64,000 nt of DNA, from NCBI RefSeq assembly GCF_008806385.1, contig NZ_VZZK01000020.1, positions 1-64,000 on the forward strand, in the 5' to 3' direction. Numbering within the stretch: the first letter of the stretch is position 1; every line of letters begins with the position of its first letter. Under the pieces are notes generated by a model. The model made no database searches. It was not told the origin of the DNA and saw nothing but the letters and a program-made list of their open reading frames with translations. The DNA is from Methylobacterium soli (GTDB taxonomy: Bacteria > Pseudomonadota > Alphaproteobacteria > Rhizobiales > Beijerinckiaceae). Below are positions 33,229 to 41,397 of this stretch, in pieces. A program made the translations under genes and the position numbers.

Positions 33229-34238
33229 ACCGCTTCGAGTATGTCCGCGCCGGCACCGTCGCGGAGGCGGTGCAGGCCTACGCCGCCGAGCCGAACGCGC
33301 GGTTCATCGCCGGAGGCACCAACCTCCTCGACCTGATGAAGTACAATGTCGAGCGGCCCGGCCGGCTCATCGACATCACCCGCCTGCCGCTCGCCTCGAT
33401 CGAGGAGCGGGAGGGCGGCCTGCGCATCGGCGCGCTCGTGACGAATGCCGATGTGGCCTACGACGCGCGGGTGCGGGCCAAGGCGCCCCTCCTCGCCGAC
33501 GCGATCCTGGCCGGCGCCTCGGCGCAGCTGCGCAACGCCGCCTCGACAGGGGGAAACCTGCTTCAGCGCACCCGCTGCTACTATTTCTACGACGAGGGCA
33601 CGCCCTGCAACAAACGGCTGCCCGGCTCCGGCTGCCCGGCGATCGGGGGCGTCAACCGCATCCACGCGATCTTCGGCACCAGCGAGCATTGCATCGCCAC
33701 GCACCCCTCCGACATGTGCGTGGCGCTCGCCGCCCTGGAGGCCAACGTGCAGGTGAGCGGGCCGGAGGGCGACCGCAGCATCGCGTTCGCGGATTTTCAC
33801 CGCCTGCCCGGCGACGCGCCGGAGATCGACACCAATCTCAAGCCCGGCGAGATCGTGATCAGCGTCGATGTGCCGGCGCGCGAGGACAGCCAGCACTACA
33901 CCTACCTGAAGCTGCGCGACCGGCTCTCCTACGCCTTCGCGCTGGTCTCGGTGGCGGCGGCCCTCGAACTCGACGGGGAGATGATCAGATCCGCCCGCCT
34001 CGCCCTCGGAGGCGTCGCCCACAAGCCGTGGCGCAACCAGGAGGCGGAGGCTCTGCTCCAGGGCAAGCCCGCCACGCGCGCGTCCTTCCAGGCCGCCGCC
34101 GACCTGATCATGCGCGAGGCAAAGCCCCAATCCGCGAACGGCTTCAAGGTCGAGCTTGCCCGGCGCGCCATCGTGCGCGGCCTCGAACAGGCCGCCGCCG
34201 GCACGCCCCAGTCGCTCACCGACAAGCGCATCCGTTAA
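33225..34238 (+). CDS. Molybdenum hydroxylase, FAD subunit with extra Fe-S cysteines (PaoB/YagS-like)
   Basis: Medium subunit, 337 aa, carrying FAD between the 2Fe-2S subunit and an external acceptor. The FAD phosphate motif is FIAGGTNLLDLMK and the second is ASTGGNLLQRT. After it comes a loop with C118, C128, C137, C156 and C165. In PaoB such an insertion binds an additional 4Fe-4S cluster, and this points to the PaoABC branch rather than to classical xanthine dehydrogenase. It starts at ATG 33225, overlapping the small subunit by 4 bp. Confidence 0.92.
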   Translation: MNRFEYVRAGTVAEAVQAYAAEPNARFIAGGTNLLDLMKYNVERPGRLIDITRLPLASIEEREGGLRIGALVTNADVAYDARVRAKAPLLADAILAGASAQLRNAASTGGNLLQRTRCYYFYDEGTPCNKRLPGSGCPAIGGVNRIHAIFGTSEHCIATHPSDMCVALAALEANVQVSGPEGDRSIAFADFHRLPGDAPEIDTNLKPGEIVISVDVPAREDSQHYTYLKLRDRLSYAFALVSVAAALELDGEMIRSARLALGGVAHKPWRNQEAEALLQGKPATRASFQAAADLIMREAKPQSANGFKVELARRAIVRGLEQAAAGTPQSLTDKRIR

Positions 34239-34247
34239 GAGGCCCCC

Positions 34248-36503
34248 ATGGTCGCCACCTTCAGCTCCACCGGCAAGGACACCTTCGTCGGCTCGCCGCG
34301 CAGCCGCGTCGACGGGCCCGCCAAGGTCACGGGCCTTGCCAAATATGCCGGCGAGTTCGCCGCCCCCGACCTCGCCCACGGCTACGTGGTCTCGAGCGCC
34401 ATCGCCAAAGGCCGCATCAAGGCGATCGACACCGCGGCAGCGGAGGCGGTGCCCGGCGTCGTCAAGGTGTTCACGCACGAGAACCGGCCGCGCACGGCCT
34501 GGCTCAACTACAATTACCAGGACGCGGTGGCGCCCCCCGGCGCGCCGTTCCGGGCCCTCTACGACGACAAGATCCACTATAGCGGCCAGCCCGTCGCCCT
34601 GGTGGTGGCGGAGGATTTCGAGACCGCCCGCCACGCCGCGAGCCTGGTGAGCCTCGATTACGAGGCCGAGGAGCCCCTGACCGACACGGAGGCGGCGCGG
34701 GACCTCGCCTACCGGCCGTCGATGAACCGCAACGGCATCAAGCCGCCGCCGAAGCCCTGGGGCGACCCCGACCAGGCCTATGATCAGGCCCCCGTGAAGA
34801 TCCGCGAGGATTACCGGCTGGCGATCGAGCATCACAACCCGATGGAGCCGCATGCCTCGACGGTGGTCTACGAGGGCGACGGCCGCTACACGGTCTACGA
34901 CAAGATCCAGGGTGTCTCGAACAGCCAGGGCTACCTCGCCAGCGTGTTCGGCCTCAACAAGGACGACCTGCGGGTGATGAACCCGTATCTCGGCGGCGGC
35001 TTCGGCTCGGGCCTGCGCCCGCAATACCAGCTCTTCCTGGCGATGCTCGCCGCCCGCGAACTGGAGCGCTCGGTGCGCGTGGTCCTGACCCGCGACCAGA
35101 TGTGGAGCTTCACCTACCGGCCGGACGCGCTCCAGACGATCACCCTCGGGGCCGCGCAGGACGGCACCCTGCAGGCGCTGCGCCACGACGCCATCGAGGG
35201 CACCTCGCATTTCGAGGATTACCAGGAGGTCGTCGTCAATTGGGCGGCGATCCTCTACAAGTGCGACAATGTCGAGCTGACCTACCGGCTTGCCAAGCTC
35301 GACACCTTCACGCCCGGCGACATGCGGGCGCCCGGCGCCGTCACGGGCGTCTTCGCCATCGAGACCGCGATGGACGAGCTGGCCTACGCCACCGGCCAGG
35401 ATCCGATCCGGCTGCGCCTGAAGAACTACACCGAGCACGACCAGACGATGCAGGACAAGCCCTTCGGCTCGAAGGCCCTGAAGAGCTGCTTCGCGCAAGG
35501 CGCGGAGCGCTTCGGCTGGGACAAGCGCGACCCGGAGCCCCGCGCCATGCGCGACGGCCGGGAGCTCGTCGGCTGGGGCATGGCCACGGGCGTCTGGGAA
35601 TCGATGATGATGCAGACCAGCGCCCACGCGATCCTGACCGCGGACGGCAAGCTCGAAGTCGGCAACTCGACGGGCGACCTCGGCACCGGCACCTACACGA
35701 TCCTGACCCAGATCGCGGCCGACACCCTCGGCCTCACCATGGAGGACGTGACGACGAAGCTCGGCGACACCCGGCTGCCCGAGGCCCCCGTGGCGGGCGG
35801 CTCCTGGACCGCGGCCTCCTCCGGCACCGCCGTGATGAAGGCCTGCCGCGACGTCGGCGAGCAGGTCTTCAGGCTCGCCCGCCAGATGGAGAACTCGCCG
35901 CTCGCCAATGTCGATTTCGACCGCGTCGCCTTCACGGACGGCCGCATCGAGGTCGCGGGGGATCCGGGCCGCAGCGTCACCCTGGTGGAGGCGATGCGGG
36001 CCGGCGGCGTCGACAGGCTGGAGGCGACCGCCCAGGCCGCGCCGGACAAGGACTTCAACGACGCCTACGAGGCCTACACCCACTCGGCCATCTTCGCGGA
36101 GGTGAAGGTCGACGAGGAACTCGGCCAGGTTCGGCTCACCCGGATCGTCTCGGCCGTCGCGGCCGGCAAGATCCTCAACCCGAAGACCGCCCGCAGCCAG
36201 ATCCTCGGCGGCGTCGTGATGGGCATCGGCTCGGCCCTGGAGGAGGAGTCGATGCTCGACCACCGCCTCGGGCGCTTCATGAACCACAATCTCGGCGAGT
36301 ACCACGTGCCGGTGAACGCCGACATCTACGACATCGACGTGATCTTCGTGGAGGAGGAGGACAAGGCCAACCCCCTCGGGGTGAAGGGCTTGGGCGAGAT
36401 CGGCATCGTCGGCACCGCCGGCGCCATCGCCAACGCGGTCTTCCACGCCACCGGCAAGCGCATTCGCCACCTGCCGATCACGGTCGACAAGATCATCGGG
36501 TAG
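34248..36503 (+). CDS. Molybdenum hydroxylase, molybdopterin-binding large subunit (PaoC/YagR-like)
   Basis: Catalytic subunit, 751 aa, binding the molybdenum cofactor. The N-terminal a/b hammerhead (RSRVDGPAKVTGLAKYAGEF) is followed by the Mo-pterin regions GGGFGSGLRP and DMRAPGAVTGVFAIE. The invariant catalytic Glu is E717 in GVKGLGEIGIVG. Aromatic or aliphatic aldehydes are the likely substrates; purines are less likely given the PaoB-like partner. It follows the FAD subunit by 9 bp. No XdhC/MocA-type maturation gene is in the cluster, so cofactor insertion must depend on genes elsewhere. Confidence 0.93.
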   Translation: MVATFSSTGKDTFVGSPRSRVDGPAKVTGLAKYAGEFAAPDLAHGYVVSSAIAKGRIKAIDTAAAEAVPGVVKVFTHENRPRTAWLNYNYQDAVAPPGAPFRALYDDKIHYSGQPVALVVAEDFETARHAASLVSLDYEAEEPLTDTEAARDLAYRPSMNRNGIKPPPKPWGDPDQAYDQAPVKIREDYRLAIEHHNPMEPHASTVVYEGDGRYTVYDKIQGVSNSQGYLASVFGLNKDDLRVMNPYLGGGFGSGLRPQYQLFLAMLAARELERSVRVVLTRDQMWSFTYRPDALQTITLGAAQDGTLQALRHDAIEGTSHFEDYQEVVVNWAAILYKCDNVELTYRLAKLDTFTPGDMRAPGAVTGVFAIETAMDELAYATGQDPIRLRLKNYTEHDQTMQDKPFGSKALKSCFAQGAERFGWDKRDPEPRAMRDGRELVGWGMATGVWESMMMQTSAHAILTADGKLEVGNSTGDLGTGTYTILTQIAADTLGLTMEDVTTKLGDTRLPEAPVAGGSWTAASSGTAVMKACRDVGEQVFRLARQMENSPLANVDFDRVAFTDGRIEVAGDPGRSVTLVEAMRAGGVDRLEATAQAAPDKDFNDAYEAYTHSAIFAEVKVDEELGQVRLTRIVSAVAAGKILNPKTARSQILGGVVMGIGSALEEESMLDHRLGRFMNHNLGEYHVPVNADIYDIDVIFVEEEDKANPLGVKGLGEIGIVGTAGAIANAVFHATGKRIRHLPITVDKIIG

Positions 36504-36532
36504 TCGGGCCGGCGCGCCGACCCCGTTTCGAA

Positions 36533-36564
36533 GCCGCCGCGACTCTCGTCGCGGCGGCCTTCTC
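36533..36564 (+). terminator. Terminator-like hairpin after the molybdenum hydroxylase operon
   Basis: Perfect 11-bp stem GCCGCCGCGAC / GTCGCGGCGGC (36533-36543 and 36548-36558) with loop TCTC, followed by the weak pyrimidine tract CTTCTC. It begins 29 bp after the large subunit stop. Confidence 0.75.
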
Positions 36565-36681
36565 ATGTCGTGAACCAACAACGGAATGTGACGACCCCGC
36601 ACTTGATCGCTCGCGCCCGGCGCGGGAGATGCAGCCCATCGGGGCGGAGCGGCGGGATGCGCCGCGGGGATTTTCGGATCG

Positions 36682-37050
36682 ATGGGCTTTCTACTGGTCT
36701 TCGTCGGGGCGGGGCTCGGCGGCATGGCGCGCCACGGGGTCGGGATCGCCGCCTTGCGGCTCAGCTCCGGCTTTCCCTACGGCACCATGAGCATCAACAT
36801 CGTGGGGTCGATCCTGATGGGGCTGTTCACGGGCTGGTTCGCGATGCGGGGCGGGCCGCAGGCCCTGCGCCTGTTCATCGCCACCGGGATTCTCGGGGGG
36901 TTCACCACCTTCTCGTCCTACTCGCTCGAGGCGGTGCTGCTGCTGGAGCGGGGCGAGACCGGCGCGGCACTGGCCTATATCCTCGGCTCGGTGGTGCTCG
37001 GCCTTGCCGGGCTGTTCCTCGGCCTCCTCCTGATGCGGGCCGTGCTCTGA
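36682..37050 (+). CDS. crcB: Fluoride ion channel CrcB/Fluc
   Basis: A 122-aa four-helix membrane protein of the Fluc family, which exports fluoride as an antiparallel dimer. Family marks are GGMARHG near the N-terminus, the Asn of SINIVGSILMG that lines the pore, and GILGGFTTFSSYSLE with the phenylalanine-box and Na+-site residues. One gene of full length is present, so it should form a homodimer. No fluoride riboswitch was recognised upstream. The EamA gene follows 13 bp later. Confidence 0.93.
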   Translation: MGFLLVFVGAGLGGMARHGVGIAALRLSSGFPYGTMSINIVGSILMGLFTGWFAMRGGPQALRLFIATGILGGFTTFSSYSLEAVLLLERGETGAALAYILGSVVLGLAGLFLGLLLMRAVL

Positions 37051-37063
37051 CCGGAGGCCCGCA

Positions 37064-37501
37064 ATGGGGGATGCGCTGCAATCCTGGGTGTTCTGGGCCC
37101 TGCTCTCGGCAGGGTTCGCGGCGCTGACCGCGATCCTCGCCAAGGTCGGGATCGCGGGCGTGCCCTCGGACGTCGCGACCTTCGTGCGCACGCTGGTGAT
37201 CCTGGCGCTGACGGGGGCGATCCTGGTCGCCTCGGGCCAGGCGGCGGGGCTTGCCGATCTGCCCGGGCGCAGCACCGTCTTCCTCATCCTCTCGGGCCTC
37301 GCCACCGGAGCCTCGTGGCTCTGCTACTTCCGGGCGCTCGGCCTCGGCGACGCCGCCCGGGTGGCGCCCCTCGACAAGCTCAGCGTCGTGCTGGTGGCGG
37401 TGTTCGGCGTGGTGTTTCTCGGAGAGCGCCTGTCCGGCCCGAACTGGGTCGGCGTCGGGCTGATCGCGGCCGGCGCGGTGCTGGTGGCCTACAGGGGGTG
37501 A
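37064..37501 (+). CDS. EamA family transporter, single-domain
   Basis: A 145-aa membrane protein with five hydrophobic segments, equal to one EamA (DMT) repeat rather than the usual tandem pair, so it probably works as a dimer. ALLSAGFAALTAILAKVG at the N-terminus and PLDKLSVVLVAVFGVVFLGERL are typical; many family members carry the same P-L-D-K-L helix. Substrate unknown. GGAGG lies 8 bp before the ATG. It is packed between crcB and the dipeptidase gene (2 bp gap), so the three are likely one operon. Confidence 0.88.
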   Translation: MGDALQSWVFWALLSAGFAALTAILAKVGIAGVPSDVATFVRTLVILALTGAILVASGQAAGLADLPGRSTVFLILSGLATGASWLCYFRALGLGDAARVAPLDKLSVVLVAVFGVVFLGERLSGPNWVGVGLIAAGAVLVAYRG

Positions 37502-37503
37502 GC

Positions 37504-38166
37504 ATGCGCACCGTCGTCATCGCCCTCCTGCTCGCGGGGACGGGCGCCCGGGCGGAGCCCGCCCCCGCCCTCGTCGATGCGGCGGGCCGCGTCCCGGGCC
37601 TCGCGGTCGAGATGCGCTATGCCGGCGCGAACAACTTCGTCGGGCGTCCCATCGCCGGCTACGAGGCGCCGCGCTGCCTGCTCACCGCCCAGGCTGCCGA
37701 GGCGCTGGCCCGCGTGCAGGCGGCGCTCGCCCCCGCGGGGCTCGGCCTCAAGGTATTCGATTGCTACCGCCCGACCCGGGCGGTGGCGGATTTCGCCGCC
37801 TGGGCCCGGGACCCCGCCGACACGCGGATGCGCGAGGCCTATTACCCGGACATCGACAAGCGCGACCTGTTCCGGCTCGGCTACATCGCCGAGCGCTCGA
37901 GCCATTCCCGCGGCTCGACCGCCGACCTCACTCTGGTGCGCCGCGCCGACGGGGCGGAGCTCGACATGGGCACGCCCTTCGATCATTTCGGCCCCCGCTC
38001 CGCCCCCGCCTCGCCCGAGATCGGCCCGGAGCCGCGCGCGAATCGCGACCGGCTGCGGGACGCGATGCGGGCCGCGGGCTTCGCGCCCTATGCCGAGGAA
38101 TGGTGGCATTTCACCCTCGCGGCCGAACCGTATCCGAGCACGGCCTTCGACGTGCCGGTGCGCTGA
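37504..38166 (+). CDS. D-alanyl-D-alanine dipeptidase (VanX/DdpX, M15D)
   Basis: A 220-aa zinc dipeptidase with a signal peptide (residues 1-17, ending GARAEP), so it should act in the periplasm. The zinc/catalytic motifs of M15D are present: SSHSRGSTADLTL (His and Asp ligands) and EEWWHFTL (catalytic Glu and His ligand). Non-vancomycin relatives such as DdpX recycle D-Ala-D-Ala from peptidoglycan. No vanH, vanA or ddp transporter genes are adjacent, so a resistance role is unlikely. ATG 37504 follows the EamA stop by 2 bp. Confidence 0.92.
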   Translation: MRTVVIALLLAGTGARAEPAPALVDAAGRVPGLAVEMRYAGANNFVGRPIAGYEAPRCLLTAQAAEALARVQAALAPAGLGLKVFDCYRPTRAVADFAAWARDPADTRMREAYYPDIDKRDLFRLGYIAERSSHSRGSTADLTLVRRADGAELDMGTPFDHFGPRSAPASPEIGPEPRANRDRLRDAMRAAGFAPYAEEWWHFTLAAEPYPSTAFDVPVR

Positions 38167-38210
38167 CGCCAGGGCCAAGTCCGGGCCAAGCCCCAGCCAA
38201 GCCGGCAGGA

Positions 38211-38340
38211 AGACAACGAGTTTTGGCCGAATGTGGAATCAATCCAAATAAAAACTCGACGATATTGCCTGCAGATGCGCTTTGTATTACTTCCAATATT
38301 TACTTGCGCTCTTGATTACATGCCGAGTTCTCGTCATCTC
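38211..38340. other. AT-rich island between dipeptidase gene and small-gene pair
   Basis: By my count 71 of the 120 bases from 38221 to 38340 are A or T, in a window where most sequence is about 70% GC. It includes ATATTG (38262) and CAATAT (38294) as distant inverted hexamers. It may be a promoter or protein-binding region for the two small genes downstream, or a remnant of foreign DNA. Confidence 0.6.
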
Positions 38341-38419
38341 TGGCCGCAAGGCGAGATCGCGCGGGCCTGACGGCGGCCGCAGCCCAGTCCCTCGCCGATC
38401 CGGAACGATGGAGATCGAC

Positions 38420-38581
38420 ATGGCAGGGGCACTCGACCTGATCCGCGGATGGAGGCGGCTCGCGTGGTGGGACGGGTCCTGCCTCGACCTGCGCTGGCAC
38501 CGTCTCGGCGATTTCATCGACTTCGTCGCGGCCGCCCCCGCGCCCGAGCCCGCGCGCATCCGCCGGGGAGACCGGGCATGA
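38420..38581 (+). CDS. Small protein of unknown function
   Basis: A 53-aa protein, Trp-rich in its first half (LIRGWRRLAWWDGSCLDLRWHRLGDFIDFV), with a Pro/Ala/Arg tail. No family recognised. I chose the ATG at 38420 because GGAG lies 6 bp upstream; ATG 38408 is also in frame. Its stop overlaps the next ATG as ATGA. That overlap is the main support that both genes are real. Confidence 0.5.
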   Translation: MAGALDLIRGWRRLAWWDGSCLDLRWHRLGDFIDFVAAAPAPEPARIRRGDRA

Positions 38582-38907
38582 GCGCCGGGCTCGAGCGGGC
38601 CCCGGCCTGGCCCCACGAGGACGAGCGGCATCAGGCGGCCTTGGAGCAGGCCCTGATCCGGGCCTTCTGGCAGAGCATCGGGCGGCACCCCCTGCCGGTG
38701 ATGACGGCGCTGGAGACGGCCGCGCGGGTCGTCGGGACGCTCTACGGGCAGGTGGCGCAGGCGCATGAGGGACCGGGCGGCTGCCGCTGCGGCTGGGTCC
38801 CGGACCCGGATTGCGACCTGATCGTCCTCGAGGCGAACCTCGCGGCGGCCCTGCTGCAGCCGGCCCCCCCGAGCCTCGCCCGGATGCAGGTGGCCGGCCA
38901 GGCCTGA
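38578..38907 (+). CDS. Small protein of unknown function, coupled to upstream gene
   Basis: A 109-aa, mainly helical soluble protein with no signal peptide. Its central part carries a Cys-Arg-Cys and a nearby Cys (GGCRCGWVPDPDCDLI). I recognise no family. GGGGAG lies upstream of the ATG, which overlaps the previous stop by 4 bp. Both genes follow an AT-rich stretch and could be accessory genes particular to this lineage. Confidence 0.6.
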   Translation: MSAGLERAPAWPHEDERHQAALEQALIRAFWQSIGRHPLPVMTALETAARVVGTLYGQVAQAHEGPGGCRCGWVPDPDCDLIVLEANLAAALLQPAPPSLARMQVAGQA

Positions 38908-39004
38908 ACCCGCCCGCGCGGCGGTTACGCTTCCCTCATCTCTCCGGCCGATCATGGCGCCGCGGCTCGTGAAGCCGCGGCGCTCTTCGCGCGGGAGATC
39001 TCGG

Positions 39005-39202
39005 ATGGACGGATTCTATCGCGGCATCGAGACGTCGCTGCTCGCCCTCAGCCTCGCCCTCGGCATCGGGGCCTTCGCGGCCTCGGCGCTGCCGCGGGAA
39101 CGGCCGGCCCTGGGCCAGACCCTGCCGGCGGCCCATCCGGGCGGCGAGATCGCCGTGACCCTGCCGATGCTCTCCGTCACGGCGGATGCCCCCGTGCACT
39201 GA
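39005..39202 (+). CDS. Small membrane-anchored or exported protein
   Basis: A 65-aa protein. It has a hydrophobic helix at about residues 9-30 (ETSLLALSLALGIGAFAASAL), then a short polar tail ending in MLSVTADAPVH. This could be an uncleaved signal anchor or a cleaved signal. GGGAG lies 9 bp before the ATG at 39005. Unknown function. Confidence 0.5.
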   Translation: MDGFYRGIETSLLALSLALGIGAFAASALPRERPALGQTLPAAHPGGEIAVTLPMLSVTADAPVH

Positions 39203-39246
39203 CGGGGGCCCGAGCGGATCCCGAAGACCCGCCCGGATCCGGAGCC

Positions 39247-40077
39247 TCAGGACAGGGCCTGGGCGGCCTTCGGGTTCGACGCGCCCGCAGCCTTGCGGTC
39301 GCCCCGGCGGAACCAGAACAGCGCGAGGCAAGCCACCGCGCCGAGCACCAGCACGCCCTGCGCGCCGAGCGCCTCCCAGCTGCCGTTGAAGCCGAGATCG
39401 GTCACGAAGCCGGGCACGCCGTCATTGTGCACGGGCACGATCGTCTGCTCCTGGAACTCCTGCAGGGCCTGTCCGACGAGGCGCAGGCCCATCACGAACA
39501 GGAACGCGGAGGTGATCAGGAACATCGGCCGGAGCGGCAAGCGCAGCGCCAGCCACTGCATCGCCACGAACACCGCCGCCAGCGCGATGACGGCCACGCC
39601 GAGGCCGCCCAGGAGCGAGCTGTCGAAGCCGTTGGCGGTCTTGGCGAGCGCGTGCAGGAACAGCACCGTCTCGGCGCCCTCGCGGAACACGGCCAGGAAG
39701 GCGATGCCGGCGAGCGACAGCACCGTGCCGGCCCCGAGCGCCCGCTCCGCCATCCGGTTCAGGTCCGCCTGCCAGGCCCTGGGGTCCTGCCGCAGGAACA
39801 GCCAGCCGCTCATGTAGAACATCAGCGCGGCGGCCAGCAGCATGACGGCGGCCTCCATCAGGTCGTTGTGGTTGCCGTCGAAATAGGTCTCGAACACCCA
39901 CGCCATGCCGAGGCTCGCGAGGGCCGCCGCAGCCGCGCCAGCGTAGAGCGGCGTGATCCGCTCCGGTGCGCCGGCGCGGCGCAGGAAGGCAGCGAGCGCC
40001 GCGATGACCAGAAGCGCCTCCAGGCCCTCACGAAACAGAATCGTGAATGCCTGAACGAACGTGGATCCGTCCGTCAT
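39247..40077 (-). CDS. FTR1 family iron permease
   Basis: A 276-aa membrane protein of the OFeT/FTR1 family (EfeU-like) with seven predicted helices. Both iron-binding motifs are present: REGLE at residues 16-20 and REGAE at 132-136. In EfeUOB-type systems the permease works with EfeO and EfeB, and in yeast with a ferroxidase; neither partner is adjacent here. GGAG lies about 8 bp before ATG 40077. Two inverted repeats resembling Irr/ICE boxes lie upstream (40091-40107 and 40143-40160), so iron-dependent repression is likely. Confidence 0.92.
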   Translation of the reverse strand: MTDGSTFVQAFTILFREGLEALLVIAALAAFLRRAGAPERITPLYAGAAAAALASLGMAWVFETYFDGNHNDLMEAAVMLLAAALMFYMSGWLFLRQDPRAWQADLNRMAERALGAGTVLSLAGIAFLAVFREGAETVLFLHALAKTANGFDSSLLGGLGVAVIALAAVFVAMQWLALRLPLRPMFLITSAFLFVMGLRLVGQALQEFQEQTIVPVHNDGVPGFVTDLGFNGSWEALGAQGVLVLGAVACLALFWFRRGDRKAAGASNPKAAQALS

Positions 40078-40090
40078 GATCGATCTCCAG

Positions 40091-40107
40091 TTTGGAAGTG
40101 TTCAAAT
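40091..40107 (-). promoter_or_regulatory. Iron-box-like inverted repeat (proximal), putative Irr/ICE site
   Basis: TTTGGAAGTGTTCAAAT, an imperfect inverted repeat centred on GTG, 14 bp upstream of the FTR1 start and just outside its ribosome site. It resembles the Irr/ICE consensus TTTAGAANNNTTCTAAA. Binding here would block transcription or initiation. Confidence 0.6.
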
Positions 40108-40142
40108 CAGGCGCAAGCATGGTCAGCGCCTGCTCCTGAAAG

Positions 40143-40160
40143 CTTAGAAGTGTTCTTAAG
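40143..40160 (-). promoter_or_regulatory. Iron-box-like inverted repeat (distal), putative Irr/ICE site
   Basis: CTTAGAAGTGTTCTTAAG, with the same GAAGTGTTC core as the proximal site. The centres are 52 bp apart, about five helical turns. This spacing on one face of the helix supports joint regulator binding. Confidence 0.62.
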
Positions 40161-40459
40161 AAGGATGTTCCCGGAGCAAGATCTGAGGCAATCGCCGGAT
40201 CTGCTGTTGCGCGTCCTGCCTATTCTCACGCGAAGCCGCCGGCAAGTCCCGCCCGTGCGGCGCGACGCGGCGCCGCGACGCCGGCGCGCCGGGGCGGCCC
40301 GGCTGATGCGCCGAATCACGCGGGCGTGAACAAAGCCCAACCCATTCTGCAACCGGATGGGCCGGTCGTGGATTACCGCTCCAGAGTTGCTGCCGTACGC
40401 GGCGCTACAATCCACGCATCAACATATGACGCGCCCCCAAGGGGCGTGCGGGCAGGATC

Positions 40460-40738
40460 ATGATGACGACGAAGCTTGCGGCAATGGGCAGGAACGGGGC
40501 GATCGGGCTCGCGGTCGCGACGCTTCTGGCGTTCGGCGCCACCCGAGAGGCGTCGGCTGCGCCCGCGGCCGACCGGATCTCCACGAAGGTCGCGGATGCG
40601 GGCCAGGCCCTGCGCCCGGTCGCGGCCGTTGCGGAAGCGGAGGACGAGGGCGATACCGCCAATTGCAGCCGCTCCCGCCGCCGGCTCTGGGTCGAGGGCG
40701 AGGGCTGGATCGTGCGCCGGATCACGACCTGCCGCTGA
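40460..40738 (+). CDS. Small exported protein of unknown function
   Basis: A 92-aa protein with a signal peptide (about residues 1-34, cleavage near ASA-AP). The mature part is short and charged, with two cysteines (NCSRSRRRLWVEGEGWIVRRITTC) that could form a disulfide. ATGs at 40460 and 40463 are equivalent; AGGAT precedes them. No family recognised. A terminator follows directly. Confidence 0.6.
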   Translation: MMTTKLAAMGRNGAIGLAVATLLAFGATREASAAPAADRISTKVADAGQALRPVAAVAEAEDEGDTANCSRSRRRLWVEGEGWIVRRITTCR

Positions 40739-40764
40739 GCCGGCGCCTCGGCGCGCCCCCGAAG

Positions 40765-40788
40765 CCCCGCGGATTCCGCGGGGTTTTT
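40765..40788 (+). terminator. Rho-independent terminator of the small exported protein gene
   Basis: Stem CCCCGCGG / CCGCGGGG (40765-40772 and 40776-40783) with a 3-base loop, followed by TTTTT. It lies 26 bp after the stop, which supports the small upstream gene as real and separately transcribed. Confidence 0.88.
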
Positions 40789-40926
40789 CACAGGGTTCTC
40801 CGGACCGGGACCCATCGATCGGGGCCCCTTACGCAGTCTGCGCGGCTGGCCCGGGGCCTTGCGCGGAACGAACCTGAGGTGTTCGGGTTTCACACCGGAC
40901 GCCGCACCGCGCCGGAGCATCGCCGC

Positions 40927-41397
40927 ATGTCACGAAGCCTCAGCCGCCCTCTCCGAGGCTCCCTGCTGGCCCTCGCGCTCGGCGCCGGCCTCGTCGGCCC
41001 GGCCGCCGCGCAGGACCTGACCTATGTGGGCGGTCCGGCGCCCGGTTACGGATCCGCCTACGGTTACGGCGACAACCTCGTGGGGGGGGCCTATGTGGGC
41101 GCCCCGCTCACCCGCTTCCCGATCCCGCGCGAATTGGTGCCGCCCGCCTGGGGCTACGGCACCTACGGGGTGCCCACGGTCTCCGGCATCCGTCGCGCGC
41201 CCGTCGGCGAGCCGACCGTCTACGTCATCGACAGCCCGGCCCCGCGCCGGCGAGACCCGGCCCGCGCCCGCATCCTGTCGCGGGAGCGCGACGGCCATTG
41301 GTCGCAGTTCCGCTCCGGAGAGGCGGCCGAGGGCATGCGTCCGGCGGCCTATTCTGGCGGCGCCCGCATCATCCCCGTGACGGTGCCGCGCCGCTGA
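40927..41397 (+). CDS. Exported protein of unknown function, Gly/Tyr-rich
   Basis: A 156-aa protein with a signal peptide (residues 1-28, cleavage at AAA-QD). A Gly-Tyr-rich stretch follows (GGPAPGYGSAYGYGDNLVGG), then a Pro/Arg-rich C-terminal half with VYVIDSPAPRRRDPARAR. No domain recognised; periplasmic or surface location is likely. The ATG at 40927 fits the signal peptide. Its 3' end overlaps that of the convergent gene by 29 bp. Confidence 0.65.
   Translation: MSRSLSRPLRGSLLALALGAGLVGPAAAQDLTYVGGPAPGYGSAYGYGDNLVGGAYVGAPLTRFPIPRELVPPAWGYGTYGVPTVSGIRRAPVGEPTVYVIDSPAPRRRDPARARILSRERDGHWSQFRSGEAAEGMRPAAYSGGARIIPVTVPRR

Larger units (their letters stand above)
40078..40459. other. Divergent intergenic region, FTR1 / small exported protein
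   Basis: No gene is supported in this 382-bp gap. The FTR1-proximal 90 bp are less GC-rich than the surroundings and hold the two iron-box-like repeats. The rest toward 40459 is GC-rich and shows nothing recognisable. Confidence 0.6.

Noticed and set aside
36565..36681. Possible fluoride riboswitch before crcB
   Set aside because: The conserved pseudoknot elements of the crcB motif could not be found; only a loose GGAGATG match is present.
33144..36725. Very long antisense reading frame (about 1190 codons) opposite the molybdenum hydroxylase genes
   Set aside because: It mirrors the real genes codon by codon in high-GC DNA, has no domain, and is Arg/Gly/His-rich. The same applies to long antisense frames at 53-2311, 3659-5980, 6527-9127 and 50255-53701.
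37504..38166. Vancomycin-type resistance gene
   Set aside because: VanX-like residues are present, but no vanH or vanA partners are adjacent and Gram-negative relatives use this enzyme for D-Ala-D-Ala recycling.
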